Source: an uncultured Bacteroidales bacterium (GTDB taxonomy: Bacteria > Bacteroidota > Bacteroidia > Bacteroidales > Muribaculaceae). Taken from it: a DNA stretch of 64,000 nucleotides. Shown piece after piece: positions 1-9,882 of the stretch (position 1 is the stretch's first letter; each line of letters begins with the position of its first letter). A program made the position numbers and the translations under genes. The notes under the pieces are model-generated. The model ran no database searches. It was not told the origin of the DNA and was given only the letters and a program-made list of their open reading frames with translations. The stretch spans positions 62,001 to 126,000 of the forward strand of contig CANSAP010000002.1 of NCBI GenBank assembly GCA_947644715.1, written 5' to 3'.

Positions 1-2
1 CG

Positions 3-1460
3 GCCTTGGCTCGCAATGCCTCTACCGATGCCCGTCCGGAGGCTCTGCGCAGTGTGAACATACCGTTCCTTTATGAGCGCAAGCCCTTCAACGGCTATCG
101 GGTGAGCACCATGCTCAAATGGGGTGAGGAGCAGGCTGATTCCGAACAGTTCCTGCGCGAACTGATGCTGCTAATCCGAGCCCGCATAATCCTCTCCTCC
201 GGCTCCCCGGCCCGCTGCTCGCTGCTCTTCTTCTACCCGGTCAGCATGAAGCGCTCGCTGCAACACCGCTATCTGACCCTTTGGGAAGACCTGTATGCCC
301 GCTATCTCAACCCCTCGGACATCAGGGTGCAGGCTCTGCCTGAGAGTGTGGCGCCCGCATATTTCTATCACAATGCTTCAACCGACGGCTCCGACTACGC
401 GAGCATCGACATCGGTGGCGGCTCAAGCGATGTGGTTATCTACCGTGCCGACGAGGAGCGGCTGCACTCACGCCCGGACATCATCACCTCTTTCCGCTTT
501 GCAGGCAATGCCCTTTTCGGGGATGCCTTCACTCATGCCGACGCAGCGGCCAATCCGATGATTGCCCGCTACACGGCCTATTTCTCCCGCCTCCTTTCCG
601 GTGACCCCTCTCTCAGCTACCTTGATTCCATCCTCTCCGACATCCTTTCGACCGGGCGCAGCGAAGACATCAACGCCTTCCTCTTCTCCATCGAGCAGGC
701 TCCCGGCCTAAGGCGACTCTCCGAACTCGACCGTCGCCCTTACAGCTACAATGCCCTGCTGGGGGATGACACCGGACTCAAGATAGTGTTCCTTTACTTC
801 TACTCGGCTCTCATCTACTATGTGGCTAACCTTATGAAGCAGGCCGGCATCGGACTCCCCCGCCGCATCTGTTTCTCCGGCACCGGCTCCAAAATACTCA
901 ATATTTTGGGCCGGCATGACCTCGTTGAGGAGTTCACACAGTCGATAGTGGAAGAGGTCTACGGACTGCACTACAAGCACCCTCAGGTGTTTGAACTGAT
1001 GATAGAGCGGAGCAACCCGAAACAGGTCACCTGCAAGGGTGGTCTCGAGCTGGAACGCCGCATCTCCCGCGGAGAAGAGAGCCGCACCCCCTTCAGCGCA
1101 AGAAGCATCATGGCTCTTAAAAGCCGTTATTCGCTGACCCCCACGGAGGATTACACCTACTCATCCATCCGCTCGCAGCAGGCCCGTAAGGAAATTGAAG
1201 ATGCCGTGATGCAATTCAACACCTTCTTCCTCAAGCTGATGGAGAGTGACTGGGCAGATGAATTCGGAGTGAGCCGCGAGGCTGTGGAACTGTTTCGCCG
1301 TGAGGCTTCGCGAGACATCCCCAATTATCTCGCCTCCGGCATCCGAGCCTTCCTCCCGCAGAGCGAGACAGCTGATGAACGAGTGGAGGATGTACCCTTC
1401 TTCTACGCCGTCACCGGAATAATCAGAAGCACCCTCATCCCTCTCTTCTCCAAGAATTAA
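3..1460 (+). CDS. Actin-like (ASKHA-fold) ATPase-like protein, 5' truncated by the window edge
   Basis: The reading frame is open to the left edge, so the true start lies outside the window; the first possible start inside is only a TTG at 6. Seen: a glycine-rich phosphate-binding motif IDIGGGSSDVV about 134 residues after that TTG, like the phosphate loop of the actin/Hsp70/sugar-kinase superfamily, and a later FSGTGSK segment resembling an adenosine-binding loop. Inference: a large cytoplasmic actin-like ATPase, perhaps a divergent Hsp70-like or SrfB-like protein. It is followed after 34 nt by a signal-peptide/one-TM protein on the same strand, so the two probably form an operon and may work together. 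No substrate or partner can be named from the sequence. The fold call is moderately sure, the function is unknown. Confidence 0.6.
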   Translation, partial: ALARNASTDARPEALRSVNIPFLYERKPFNGYRVSTMLKWGEEQADSEQFLRELMLLIRARIILSSGSPARCSLLFFYPVSMKRSLQHRYLTLWEDLYARYLNPSDIRVQALPESVAPAYFYHNASTDGSDYASIDIGGGSSDVVIYRADEERLHSRPDIITSFRFAGNALFGDAFTHADAAANPMIARYTAYFSRLLSGDPSLSYLDSILSDILSTGRSEDINAFLFSIEQAPGLRRLSELDRRPYSYNALLGDDTGLKIVFLYFYSALIYYVANLMKQAGIGLPRRICFSGTGSKILNILGRHDLVEEFTQSIVEEVYGLHYKHPQVFELMIERSNPKQVTCKGGLELERRISRGEESRTPFSARSIMALKSRYSLTPTEDYTYSSIRSQQARKEIEDAVMQFNTFFLKLMESDWADEFGVSREAVELFRREASRDIPNYLASGIRAFLPQSETADERVEDVPFFYAVTGIIRSTLIPLFSKN

Positions 1461-1494
1461 CAATCAGATTACCAAAGAAATACATAAGCACGCA

Positions 1495-2748
1495 ATGAAA
1501 CGCCTGATTCCCGCACTTATTATCCTTTTTGCATCGGTTCTGCCCGCTGTGGCCGCAACTCCGCAGCAGATGGAGCAGGCCAAAGCCGCCACCTATCGCC
1601 TTTGTCTGCGCTACATGAACAATGGTTCCGGCTATCTTGATGACAGCAAATTCCCCTCATCCACCTCTGAACTGGAGGGAACAATCGGGGGGCATGACAA
1701 AGAGAAAGCCAACCTGAAGAAATTGCAAGCTGTGCCCATCCCCCCCGAGAGTGAATATGCTTCCTGGGATAAGGGCGCATTCGATAAGTTCTGGACTGTT
1801 ACCTTCCTTGACAAGGCTCCCAACTTCGACGGTAAGGCCGAGTGTCGCGGCAAGGTGGCCAAGAAGGTGAGTGCCATCAAAGTGACGGTGGCCGAACCGG
1901 CCAAGGCTGAGGAGCCGGCGCCTGCTGAAGAAGCCCCGGCTGCCGAAGAGGAAAAGAAAGCTGAAGAGCAGCAGCCCGAACCGGGCACCGATGCCGATGC
2001 CATCGTGAATGCCGCCCCGGCTAATCTCCCCGCCTCAGACTCTGTTATAGCAGCCGGAGCCGAAGGCCCCGCAAACACCGAGAAGCAGAGCAAGGGTTCA
2101 GGCAACACCGTCTCCATTATCGTGCTGGCCATTCTTGTGCTCGTGGTAGTTGGACTCGTGGCTTACGCCCTCAATGTCATGCGTAAAAGCAAGGAGGAGC
2201 AGCAGCCCGTGCGTGGTCGTGGCCGCCGCGAACCGCAGGCCGCCGCTCCTGTCAGTCAGGCTGATATGGAGGATGAAAGCGCATTTGCATCCTACGCCGC
2301 CCCCGAGCCTCAGGACACCCGCGATGCAGAGATTGCCTCGCTGCGCGCCGAGGTGGAGCGCTTGCGCCGTCAGAGCCGTCCGCAGCAGGATGCCCGCTAC
2401 ACCCCCGGGAGCGCCCGCCAGCGTCAGCCCCGTGTGATTTATCTGGCCCGAGCCAATGCCGATGGGGTATTCACCCGTGCCGATGCATCCTACAATATGG
2501 GCAACTCAATCTTTAAGCTTGTGACCACCGACGGTGTGTCAGGCACCTACCAGGTGATTGACGACCCTGCCGTGTTTGAACTGGCCCTGATGACCCCCAC
2601 CGACTATCTGGAGAATGCCTGCACAGGCCGCAACCTGCAACTCTCCCAGGGGGCATCAATCATTGTGAATGAAGCAGCCGGAACAGCAATCTTCGACCAA
2701 GGACGCTGGCGCGTGACCCGCAAGGCTCAGATTCGCTATTCACGTTAA
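1495..2748 (+). CDS. Secreted/membrane protein with signal peptide, acidic linker, one TM helix and a C-terminal globular domain
   Basis: Not recognised as a named family. Seen: signal peptide at residues 1-21 (ends AVAA); a small extracytoplasmic domain to about residue 120; a Glu/Ala/Pro-rich linker (about 130-165); one TM helix at about 205-228; a basic RGRGRRE stretch just after it; a predicted coiled segment around 280-295; and a compact C-terminal domain (about 310-417) that begins PRVIYLARA. The topology suggests an outside sensor or anchor domain joined to a cytoplasmic domain. It lies 34 nt after the actin-like ATPase gene and 32 nt before mutS. Inference: membrane partner of the actin-like protein. 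Its C-terminal domain could be a protein-binding module, but nothing in it identifies the ligand. Confidence 0.6.
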   Translation: MKRLIPALIILFASVLPAVAATPQQMEQAKAATYRLCLRYMNNGSGYLDDSKFPSSTSELEGTIGGHDKEKANLKKLQAVPIPPESEYASWDKGAFDKFWTVTFLDKAPNFDGKAECRGKVAKKVSAIKVTVAEPAKAEEPAPAEEAPAAEEEKKAEEQQPEPGTDADAIVNAAPANLPASDSVIAAGAEGPANTEKQSKGSGNTVSIIVLAILVLVVVGLVAYALNVMRKSKEEQQPVRGRGRREPQAAAPVSQADMEDESAFASYAAPEPQDTRDAEIASLRAEVERLRRQSRPQQDARYTPGSARQRQPRVIYLARANADGVFTRADASYNMGNSIFKLVTTDGVSGTYQVIDDPAVFELALMTPTDYLENACTGRNLQLSQGASIIVNEAAGTAIFDQGRWRVTRKAQIRYSR

Positions 2749-2780
2749 CCTCCACAACCCTTATCAAGACAATCCCCGTC

Positions 2781-5420
2781 ATGGCAAAGATAGCCGAAAC
2801 GCCGCTCATGAAGCAATACATCGAGATGAAACGCAAGCATCCCGATGCAGTGTTGCTTTTCCGTGTGGGTGACTTTTACGAGACCTTTTCTGATGATGCC
2901 GTCACAGCCAGCGAAATTCTCGGAATAACCCTCACCAGGCGAGCCAACGGCAAAGCCAGCCATGTGGAGCTTGCCGGCTTCCCGCATCATGCTCTCGACA
3001 CTTACCTGCCGAAGCTCGTCAGAGCCGGCAAGCGAGTGGCTATATGCGAGCAGCTCGAGGATCCCAAGCTCACCAAGAAGCTCGTGAAGCGCGACATCAC
3101 CGAGTTGGTGACTCCGGGCGTGAACATCAACGACTCGCTGCTAACCGGGCGTGAGAATAACTTCCTGGCCGGGGTGCACTTCGGAGCGAAGAAACTTGGT
3201 GTCGCATTCCTCGATATCTCCACAGGCGAATACATGTGTGCCGAGGGGAGCGCCGATTACATTGACAAACTCCTCTCAGGCATAGCACCCAAGGAGGTGC
3301 TCATCATGCGCGGCGAGCGTGCCCGCGCCGAAGAAACCTTCTCCGGCAAGTTCTTCTACTTTGAGCTTGAGGACTGGATATTCACGATGGATGCCGCCGG
3401 CGAGCGACTGTTGCGCCATTTCGAGACCCGCAACCTGAAAGGCTTTGGCGTGGATAAAATGCCGGATGCAATTATTGCTGCCGGCTCGCTGCTGCATTAT
3501 CTCGACATCACCAAGCATCCCCACATCGCGCATATAACCTCCCTGTCCCGCCTGGATGAAGAGAAATATGTCAGGCTCGACCGCTTCACAGTGCGCAATC
3601 TCGAGTTGGTGGCGCCTATGACGGAAGAGGGCAAATGTCTGGTGCAGATTCTTGACCACACGACCACGCCTATGGGGGCACGCCTGTTGCGCCGCTGGGT
3701 TCTGTTCCCGTTGCGGGACCCGGCTGTGATTGAGCGCAGACAGAATGTTGTGGAGTACTTCTTCCGTCACCCGGAAACCCGCGCGACTCTGCGCGAGCAT
3801 ATTCAGACGGTGGGTGACCTGGAGCGAGTCATCTCCAAAGTAGCCACCGGTCGTGTCTCTCCGCGTGAACTCGTGCAGCTGAAGAATGCACTTCTGGCCA
3901 TAGGTCCGGTCAAGGAGGCCGGCTCCCGTGCCTCCTGCCCTGAGTTGCGTGCGCTGGCTGAAAGCATCGATCCCTGCGAGGGAATCGCGTCGCGTATAGC
4001 AACCACAATTAAAGAGGATGCACCCTCGCTGCTCTCGCGCGGCAACTTCGTGGCCGATGGAGTGGATGCCACTCTCGACGAGCTGCGCAGCCTCGCCTCC
4101 TCCGGCAAGCAGTATCTGAATGACCTGGTGCAGCGTGAGATACAGGCCACCGGAATATCAAGCCTGAAGGTCAGCTTCAATAACGTGTTCGGCTATTACA
4201 TCGAGGTGCGCAACACCCACAAGGACAAAGTGCCCGCCGAATGGATTCGCAAGCAGACCCTCGTCAATGCCGAGCGTTATATCACCCCCGAGCTTAAGGA
4301 GTATGAACAGAAAATTCTCGGTGCGGAAGCGCGCATAGAGGAGATAGAGGCCCGGTTGTTTGCCGAGCTTGTGCAGGAGGTGAGCCGCCACATCCCCGCC
4401 ATGCAGGCTGATGCCTCCGCCGTGGCGCAAATTGATGTGTTGCTGTCCTTTACCTCATGCGCGGAGGATTACCGCTACTGCCGCCCTCTGGTGGATGATT
4501 CACTCAGCATAGAAATCACCGAAGGGCGTCACCCGGTCATAGAGCGTCAGCTTCCCCCCGGGGAGCCTTACATCTCCAACTCACTGTCACTTGACTGCGA
4601 CTCAACGCAGGTGATGATGATTACCGGCCCGAACATGAGCGGTAAGTCCGCACTCCTGCGCCAGACGGCGCTCATCGTGCTCATGGCTCAGATAGGGTCT
4701 TTCGTGCCCGCTGATGCCGCACACATCGGTATTGTCGATAAGATATTCACCCGTGTCGGTGCCTCCGATAATATTTCGCTCGGAGAGTCCACCTTCATGG
4801 TCGAGATGAACGAAGCGTCGGCCATTCTCAACAACATGTCGCAGCGGTCGCTGATACTCTTCGACGAGCTGGGACGCGGCACCTCCACCTACGATGGCAT
4901 CTCAATAGCCTGGGCCATCGTGGAGCATATACATCAGAACCCTTCAGTGCATCCCAAAACCCTCTTTGCTACTCATTATCACGAGCTTAATGAAATGGAG
5001 AAGCTCTATCCTCGTATAGCCAACTATAATGTGGCCGTAGAGGAGAAGGGGGGCAAAGTCATGTTCGTGCGCAAATTGCGGAAGGGTGGTTCTGCTCACA
5101 GCTTCGGCATTCATGTGGCCCGGCTTGCCGGTATGCCCCCGGCCATCGTGCGTCGAGCCGATGCCGTGCTGGCTGAATTGGAGGCCGCCGGAGCCAAGAC
5201 TCCGGAAGCCGCCGGTGGCAAGCCCAAGGCCGGAAAGGCTGATACGAGCACCATAGGTGCCGGCGGGAGCGATGGAATGCAGCTCTCCTTCTTTCAGCTT
5301 GACGACCCGCTGCTGAGCCAGATTCGCGACCAGATTCTGACGCTTGACATCAACCGGCTCACTCCGCTGGAAGCACTCACCACGCTTAACAATCTGAAGT
5401 CGCTGCTAACGGGCAAATGA
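2781..5420 (+). CDS. mutS: DNA mismatch repair protein MutS
   Basis: MutS recognises base mismatches and small loops in newly replicated DNA and recruits MutL in an ATP-dependent way. Length (879 aa) is normal for the family. Seen: N-terminal mismatch-binding domain with the GDFYETF segment that carries the Phe-x-Glu mismatch wedge; Walker A GPNMSGKS at 616-623; Walker B LFDE with the acidic pair at 695-696, followed by GRGTSTYDG; and a THYHEL segment in the ATPase domain. The C-terminal tail is Ala/Gly-rich before a short helical end typical of the MutS tetramer tail. The gene follows the one-TM protein by 32 nt and precedes the DUF2851 gene by 12 nt. No defects are visible. Confidence 0.98.
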   Translation: MAKIAETPLMKQYIEMKRKHPDAVLLFRVGDFYETFSDDAVTASEILGITLTRRANGKASHVELAGFPHHALDTYLPKLVRAGKRVAICEQLEDPKLTKKLVKRDITELVTPGVNINDSLLTGRENNFLAGVHFGAKKLGVAFLDISTGEYMCAEGSADYIDKLLSGIAPKEVLIMRGERARAEETFSGKFFYFELEDWIFTMDAAGERLLRHFETRNLKGFGVDKMPDAIIAAGSLLHYLDITKHPHIAHITSLSRLDEEKYVRLDRFTVRNLELVAPMTEEGKCLVQILDHTTTPMGARLLRRWVLFPLRDPAVIERRQNVVEYFFRHPETRATLREHIQTVGDLERVISKVATGRVSPRELVQLKNALLAIGPVKEAGSRASCPELRALAESIDPCEGIASRIATTIKEDAPSLLSRGNFVADGVDATLDELRSLASSGKQYLNDLVQREIQATGISSLKVSFNNVFGYYIEVRNTHKDKVPAEWIRKQTLVNAERYITPELKEYEQKILGAEARIEEIEARLFAELVQEVSRHIPAMQADASAVAQIDVLLSFTSCAEDYRYCRPLVDDSLSIEITEGRHPVIERQLPPGEPYISNSLSLDCDSTQVMMITGPNMSGKSALLRQTALIVLMAQIGSFVPADAAHIGIVDKIFTRVGASDNISLGESTFMVEMNEASAILNNMSQRSLILFDELGRGTSTYDGISIAWAIVEHIHQNPSVHPKTLFATHYHELNEMEKLYPRIANYNVAVEEKGGKVMFVRKLRKGGSAHSFGIHVARLAGMPPAIVRRADAVLAELEAAGAKTPEAAGGKPKAGKADTSTIGAGGSDGMQLSFFQLDDPLLSQIRDQILTLDINRLTPLEALTTLNNLKSLLTGK

Positions 5421-5432
5421 GATAGGGTCTGA

Positions 5433-6734
5433 ATGCCTATGGAAAAGGTGATGCAATACATCTGGCAGTGGCGCTTGTACGGCTCTCCCGACAAGCTGCT
5501 GACTGACGGACGCGAATTGCGCATCCTGCATCCCGGCAATCTTAACCGCGCCTCCGGCCCGGATTTCTTCAATGCGAAGCTCCGCATGGACGATGCTGAA
5601 TGGGCCGGCAATGTGGAGCTGCATCTGCGTGCAAGCGATTGGAGGCGCCACGGGCACCATCTCGACCGCGCTTACGATTCGGTCATACTGCATGTCGTGG
5701 GTGAGAACGACACTTATGTGCGCCGCCCTGACGGCTCGATTATTCCCCAGCTTCATCTGCCTTTTGACCGGCAGATTGCCGAACGCTATTCCATTCTTGC
5801 CTCCGATGCGCGCCCGCTGCGCTGTCGCGCATACATTGCCGATGTTCCCCCGCTTTTCTTGCATGAGGCGGTAGACTCCTGCGCCATGGAGCGGTTGCAG
5901 ACCAAGAGCGAGAGGGTGGCAGAGACGTTAAAACTGACCACGCAGGATTGGGCTCATGCCACGTTTGTTACCCTGGCCAGAGCGCTCGGTTTCGGGCTTA
6001 ATTCCGACCCCATGGAGCTGCTTGCCCGCCGGTTGCCACCCTCAGTTGCCGCCAAGCATTCCGACTCCGATTTTCAGCTGGAAGCGCTTCTGCTCGGGTC
6101 GGCAGGCCTGCTTGAAGAATCGCGCATAGCTGACGATTATTCGCAGTCCTTGCGCACCGAATGGGACTTTCTCTCCCACAAGTATAACCTCACTCCGCTT
6201 CCCTCACATATCTGGAAATTCTCAGGCACGCGCCCCGCCGCCTCTCCGCTGCGCAGGCTCGTCTATCTTGCACGGCTTCTCAGGCAGGGAAGCGGATTGC
6301 TCAGTCGGCTGCTTGATGCAAGGGGAGACATTGACCGGCTGCGGGAATTCTTCAAAGTGAAATTCGAGGGCTATTGGGCATCCCACCTTTCCTTCGGCGC
6401 CCCCGGCACTCGTAACTATGCCAATGCGCTCGGCATGGCACACATCAACCTGCTTCTGATTAATGCGGTAGCACCGCTCTATTACGCCTACGGAGTCAGC
6501 CACGGCGCTTTTGACTATCAGGACATGGCCGTTGAAATGCTGCATCATCTGCCGGCGGAAAGCAACAGTGTGATGCGCATGTGGGAATCAATGGTGGCGG
6601 TGACCCCCGCGGATGCTTGGGAGAGTCAGGGACTGCTCCAGCTCACCCGCGCCTATTGCGAGCAGGGGGATTGCCTGCGCTGCCGGTTGGCATATCAGGC
6701 TCTCCGCCGCACAAAAACTACTAAGGACTCATGA
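5433..6734 (+). CDS. DUF2851 family protein
   Basis: A Bacteroidetes family of unknown function. Seen: the characteristic N-terminal region with IWQWRLYG, then LHPGNLNRASGPDFFNAKL, then a GNVELHLRASDW segment; the rest is helical, with a Cys-rich end (EQGDCLRCRL) close to the C-terminus. The acidic and His residues in the N-terminal block (PDFFNA, VELH, DW) recall nuclease-like active sites, but this is only a suggestion. Several ATGs sit close together (5433, 5439, 5451); the usual family start MEK/MEQ would fit 5439. The stop overlaps the start of the next gene by four bases (ATGA), which implies translational coupling to the acyltransferase. Confidence 0.85.
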   Translation: MPMEKVMQYIWQWRLYGSPDKLLTDGRELRILHPGNLNRASGPDFFNAKLRMDDAEWAGNVELHLRASDWRRHGHHLDRAYDSVILHVVGENDTYVRRPDGSIIPQLHLPFDRQIAERYSILASDARPLRCRAYIADVPPLFLHEAVDSCAMERLQTKSERVAETLKLTTQDWAHATFVTLARALGFGLNSDPMELLARRLPPSVAAKHSDSDFQLEALLLGSAGLLEESRIADDYSQSLRTEWDFLSHKYNLTPLPSHIWKFSGTRPAASPLRRLVYLARLLRQGSGLLSRLLDARGDIDRLREFFKVKFEGYWASHLSFGAPGTRNYANALGMAHINLLLINAVAPLYYAYGVSHGAFDYQDMAVEMLHHLPAESNSVMRMWESMVAVTPADAWESQGLLQLTRAYCEQGDCLRCRLAYQALRRTKTTKDS

Positions 6735-7729
6735 CTGAACCTGTTTCGCGCCGACATGAAGCCGGCTATGACATACTCCGCATATTGGCCTATCTGCTCG
6801 TCTGCCTTCAGCATTCGATGCCTGACAACCTGACGCAGACGCTTGGGAAACTGCCTGACACATATATAGGCTTCCTGACCGAGCCGGCGGTGCCGATTTT
6901 CTTTATCATCTCCGGTGCGTTCACCATCTCCGGTCGTGCGCATGGTCGTGCTTTCTTTTCGCAGAAATTCATGCGCATCGGCGTGCCCCTGATTATTTTC
7001 TCATTGATTTACATGGTGAGAGGCTCCATTCTGTATGGCGGCTTCAAGCACACCCTGGCCCGAGTCCCCTTCGTGCCGGCCGACGGCGCCTTTTGGTTCC
7101 TCTACACACTTCTGGGGCTTTACCTGATAACCCCTGTGCTTTCCCGCTGGGTGGAGGCAGCCTCGCGCCGCGAGATGCGCGCCTATCTGTTGCTTTGGCT
7201 GCTGACCACCCTCACCCCTTACTATTGCCACGTGCTTCAGATGCAGGATGTGCGCCAAAGCTCGATAATCTATTACGTGAGTGGCTGGATTGGCCTTTAT
7301 GTCTCGGGCTACTACCTGCGCCGCTATCGGGTCTATGCCTCCCGCAAAGCCTTTCTGACTGCTTTCGTGGCGGTGGGGGTAGCGTTGCTTATGCCCTGGA
7401 TGGACAGGACGCTCGGACTCCCTTATATCGGAATATGGATTCATGATATCGGCAATGTCCTCTTGGCTCTCGGGCTGACAGTGATTGTCTTGCATCTGGC
7501 CGAAGGGCATTATTCATCGCCACTGTTGAAGATGTTGGCGGCGCTGACCTTCGGTGGCTATCTGATTTATGGTTTGGTGGCCGATGAATTGCGCACATAT
7601 AATCTCACGGCCGGATTTCATCCGATTGCTAAAATGCTGATTGACACAGGATTTGTGGTTCTGATAAGCGCGCTGTTGACATGGGCTATATCGCGCATCC
7701 CGGTTCTGAGGAAGACAATAGGAATGTAG
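6731..7729 (+). CDS. Acyltransferase 3 family integral membrane protein
   Basis: Members of this family transfer acyl (often acetyl) groups to sugars or other cell-surface molecules from within the inner membrane. Seen: about ten hydrophobic segments over 332 aa; the family's N-terminal pattern of a catalytic-type His in the first helix (LVCLQHSM, where related proteins carry an R-x-x-x-H arrangement); a PAVPIFFIISG segment early on; and FWFLYTLLGLYLITP in the middle. The start is an ATG that overlaps the preceding stop (ATGA). The natural substrate cannot be told from sequence; O-acetylation of surface polysaccharide is the usual role. The ORF is intact, unlike the related gene at 23546-24535. 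Confidence 0.85.
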   Translation: MTEPVSRRHEAGYDILRILAYLLVCLQHSMPDNLTQTLGKLPDTYIGFLTEPAVPIFFIISGAFTISGRAHGRAFFSQKFMRIGVPLIIFSLIYMVRGSILYGGFKHTLARVPFVPADGAFWFLYTLLGLYLITPVLSRWVEAASRREMRAYLLLWLLTTLTPYYCHVLQMQDVRQSSIIYYVSGWIGLYVSGYYLRRYRVYASRKAFLTAFVAVGVALLMPWMDRTLGLPYIGIWIHDIGNVLLALGLTVIVLHLAEGHYSSPLLKMLAALTFGGYLIYGLVADELRTYNLTAGFHPIAKMLIDTGFVVLISALLTWAISRIPVLRKTIGM

Positions 7730-7833
7730 CGCTCAACTATTTAGCCGCAAACGATGTTATGCAATTAGAGACTTTGCCATTCCACAGGTTGGTTGCAAAG
7801 CCTCAGACTACAAACCTCAAAATACTCTCTACC

Positions 7834-8160
7834 ATGGCTAAAATCAGACTCTTCACTCTTCTTGCCGGTCCGGCAATGTTAATAGGACTAAGCAGCAGCT
7901 GTTCACCCTCAGGTTACTGGGGAGTGGAAGGAGACCTCCCGGGTGGCCCCTCCTACTATGCGGGTCAAAGCTATCATGGCTCTCCGTCGCATCATCACCA
8001 CCATTCAAAGGATTACCGCAAATGGGAAAAGCAGCAGCGGAAGTATGCCAAGCAGCAAAGAAAAAAAGCGGAGAAGGCTCGCAAGAAAGCAGCTAAAGCC
8101 CGCAAGAAAGCAGCCAAGCACCGACGCGAGGCAGCCAAGCACCACAAGCATCATCATTAA
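7834..8160 (+). CDS. Small His/Lys-rich predicted lipoprotein
   Basis: A 108-residue protein. The same frame is open back to 7681, but that part overlaps the acyltransferase gene and lacks a signal sequence, so the ATG at 7834 was chosen. Seen: hydrophobic signal segment (LFTLLAGPAMLIGL) ending in SSSC at residue 23, a plausible lipobox; a short Gly/Ser/Tyr linker; a run of five His; and a highly basic C-terminal half built from repeated KKA/KARKKAAK units and ending HHKHHH. Inference: a periplasmic or outer-membrane lipoprotein that could bind metal through its His runs or polyanions (LPS, nucleic acid) through its Lys/Arg repeat. Its stop is directly followed by the stop of the convergent gene, with no spacer. 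Confidence 0.6.
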   Translation: MAKIRLFTLLAGPAMLIGLSSSCSPSGYWGVEGDLPGGPSYYAGQSYHGSPSHHHHHSKDYRKWEKQQRKYAKQQRKKAEKARKKAAKARKKAAKHRREAAKHHKHHH

Positions 8161-8631
8161 TCACTCCGTGATGCAGAGCACCGGCTGAATGGTCACATCG
8201 TAAGGTGTGGCCTGTGTGCGTTTCGGCACCCGCGAGCGATGGTAGTAGAAACTGTTCTGCGTGTCCCAGGATTTGAACTCAAGTCGGCGCGTTTCCCCGG
8301 ACGGCACCAGGCATGGCACCGTCACGCGGCGCTTGTGCAGCTGCCGCCCCTCCATATCCAGATAATTGATTACGAACGTAATGCTGCGTATAGCGGTCGT
8401 ACCGGTGTTGGAGAGAAACAGGCTCTCGCGGGTTGACTCGCGGTTCTTGTCGTAGCCGGCTATGCGCACGGCAGAGTCAAGCCCCACAGTCACCTCCTTA
8501 AGCTTGGGGTCGAGCCGCAGTGTGTCGCCTGCCGACGCCCGATGCTGCACCTTGACGCGGCGCGCCGAGAGAGTCGGTGAGCCGAGGAGCAGCAGAAGCA
8601 ACAGAGCTGTGTTACGTAGTAGAGAAAGCAT
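8161..8631 (-). CDS. Small secreted protein of unknown function (last gene of the operon)
   Basis: A 156-residue protein not recognised beyond general features. Seen: signal peptide with a long leucine run (ALLLLLLLGSPTLSA, cut near residue 23), then a beta-rich domain containing FVINYLDMEGRQLHKR and a C-terminal VTIQPV strand, which reads like an immunoglobulin-like or transthyretin-like sandwich. Its start lies 20 bases inside the end of the DUF3078 gene, so translation is probably coupled. It is the seventh and last gene of the minus-strand operon that starts at 17990. Its stop codon abuts the stop of the plus-strand lipoprotein gene, leaving no room for a conventional terminator between them. 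Confidence 0.6.
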   Translation of the reverse strand: MLSLLRNTALLLLLLLGSPTLSARRVKVQHRASAGDTLRLDPKLKEVTVGLDSAVRIAGYDKNRESTRESLFLSNTGTTAIRSITFVINYLDMEGRQLHKRRVTVPCLVPSGETRRLEFKSWDTQNSFYYHRSRVPKRTQATPYDVTIQPVLCITE

Positions 8632-9871
8632 AGCGGAAGCCGAAGCTGAGAATCTCCTTAATCATCCAGTAGCGCCACCCTTGGTCAGTGTTGGCCGAGG
8701 TGGTGTCGTAGCGCATGTCGAGATAAATCTGAGTGGAGAGGAATCGGTTGATTGAGAAGTTGATGGTGTGTTCCCAGTCAGCCTGGAAGTCATCATAGTC
8801 AGTGAAGATGAAGATGCGAGACTGCCAGTTGATGTTGGAGGTGATTTTCCAGTCGGCGGTTATTTCGGCGTTGGAACCAATCTGATTGTAGAAGCGTTTC
8901 CCCTCCGGAATAGAGAACTGGGTGGGGTCGATTTTGCGGTCGATGCAGGTTTTCAGATTGTAAGAAATCGGGGATATGGAGGCGTTGACCTTGAAGTTTC
9001 CGCGCTTGTTGGTCTTCGTGTAGGTCATACCGATACCGAGGTTCAGCTCGCCGGGGGACATGAAAGAGGCTTTCCGCTCCAGCGAGTTCTCGCCATAGTT
9101 ATGGATGAACTGCGTTTTGAACTGGGCGGTGAAAGAGTAGAACCAGTTGTTGCGGGCGCGGATACCGGCTTTCAGGTTCCATTGGAACAGGTCTTGCGAG
9201 ATGCCATAATTGTGATAGGTGTCCTGCGGGGTGCTGTAAAGTCCTAACTTGTAGCTCAGTGAGTTGGTGAACAGGTAGTTAGGATGATAAACCTCGTTGA
9301 GCTTAACGTCCCAAAGCAGATTGACGAGCAGTGTCAGCGAGTTGGTGCCACCCTGATACCAGTTAGGGCTTAGATATGCCTGCGAGAATTGCACTCCGCT
9401 GTCGAAATTATGCAGCCAGTTGATGCGCTCGATGTCGTCAAGCATAATCGGGTTGGGACCATCGTCAATCGTCAGCGGTATTTCGTTGACGATATAGTCC
9501 TTGGGTATTTCCTGAGTGGTGGAGGAGAGCACCGGGGGAGGGGGAAGCGTCCATGCCCGGAACGTAATCCGGTCGGGATGCGCAGCCATGTAGGAGTAAC
9601 GCACTCTCATGGTGGTCTCCCTCAGGAGAATGTCGCGGTCAAACGGTGTGGAGAACTCGGCCGTGTCGGGATGCACCACTTCGCGCAGCTGTTGCCAAGT
9701 GGTCGGGTTGACTACTCCGATTGGAGAGCGGAGCGCTGCTTCACCCTTGTAGCCGCTGAAAATCAGTGGCATACGGGTGAGATAGTCAACCGTTTCATTC
9801 TGCGCGAAGAGAGATAGCGCCGCGCAGACCGCGAGGGTCAGTGTGGTGATATGTCTTGCGGTGGTGCTCAT
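8612..9871 (-). CDS. DUF3078 family outer-membrane-associated protein
   Basis: A Bacteroidetes-specific family, 419 aa here. Seen: signal peptide (residues 1-23, ending LFAQ); then long alternating beta strands rich in aromatic and Asn residues, including the family-typical NWYQGGTNSLTLL; the last residue region GFRYAFSTT resembles the terminal strand of an outer-membrane barrel. Inference: outer-membrane beta-barrel of unknown cargo. It sits 11 nt after the S41 protease gene in the same operon and overlaps the following small secreted protein gene by 20 nt. The DUF3078 assignment rests on recalled family sequence patterns rather than a search. Confidence 0.8.
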   Translation of the reverse strand: MSTTARHITTLTLAVCAALSLFAQNETVDYLTRMPLIFSGYKGEAALRSPIGVVNPTTWQQLREVVHPDTAEFSTPFDRDILLRETTMRVRYSYMAAHPDRITFRAWTLPPPPVLSSTTQEIPKDYIVNEIPLTIDDGPNPIMLDDIERINWLHNFDSGVQFSQAYLSPNWYQGGTNSLTLLVNLLWDVKLNEVYHPNYLFTNSLSYKLGLYSTPQDTYHNYGISQDLFQWNLKAGIRARNNWFYSFTAQFKTQFIHNYGENSLERKASFMSPGELNLGIGMTYTKTNKRGNFKVNASISPISYNLKTCIDRKIDPTQFSIPEGKRFYNQIGSNAEITADWKITSNINWQSRIFIFTDYDDFQADWEHTINFSINRFLSTQIYLDMRYDTTSANTDQGWRYWMIKEILSFGFRYAFSTT

Positions 9872-9882
9872 GACGGGCGAAG

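Noticed and set aside
7681-7833. Longer start for the His/Lys-rich lipoprotein
   Set aside because: This part overlaps the acyltransferase gene and lacks a signal sequence; the ATG at 7834 opens a clear signal peptide.
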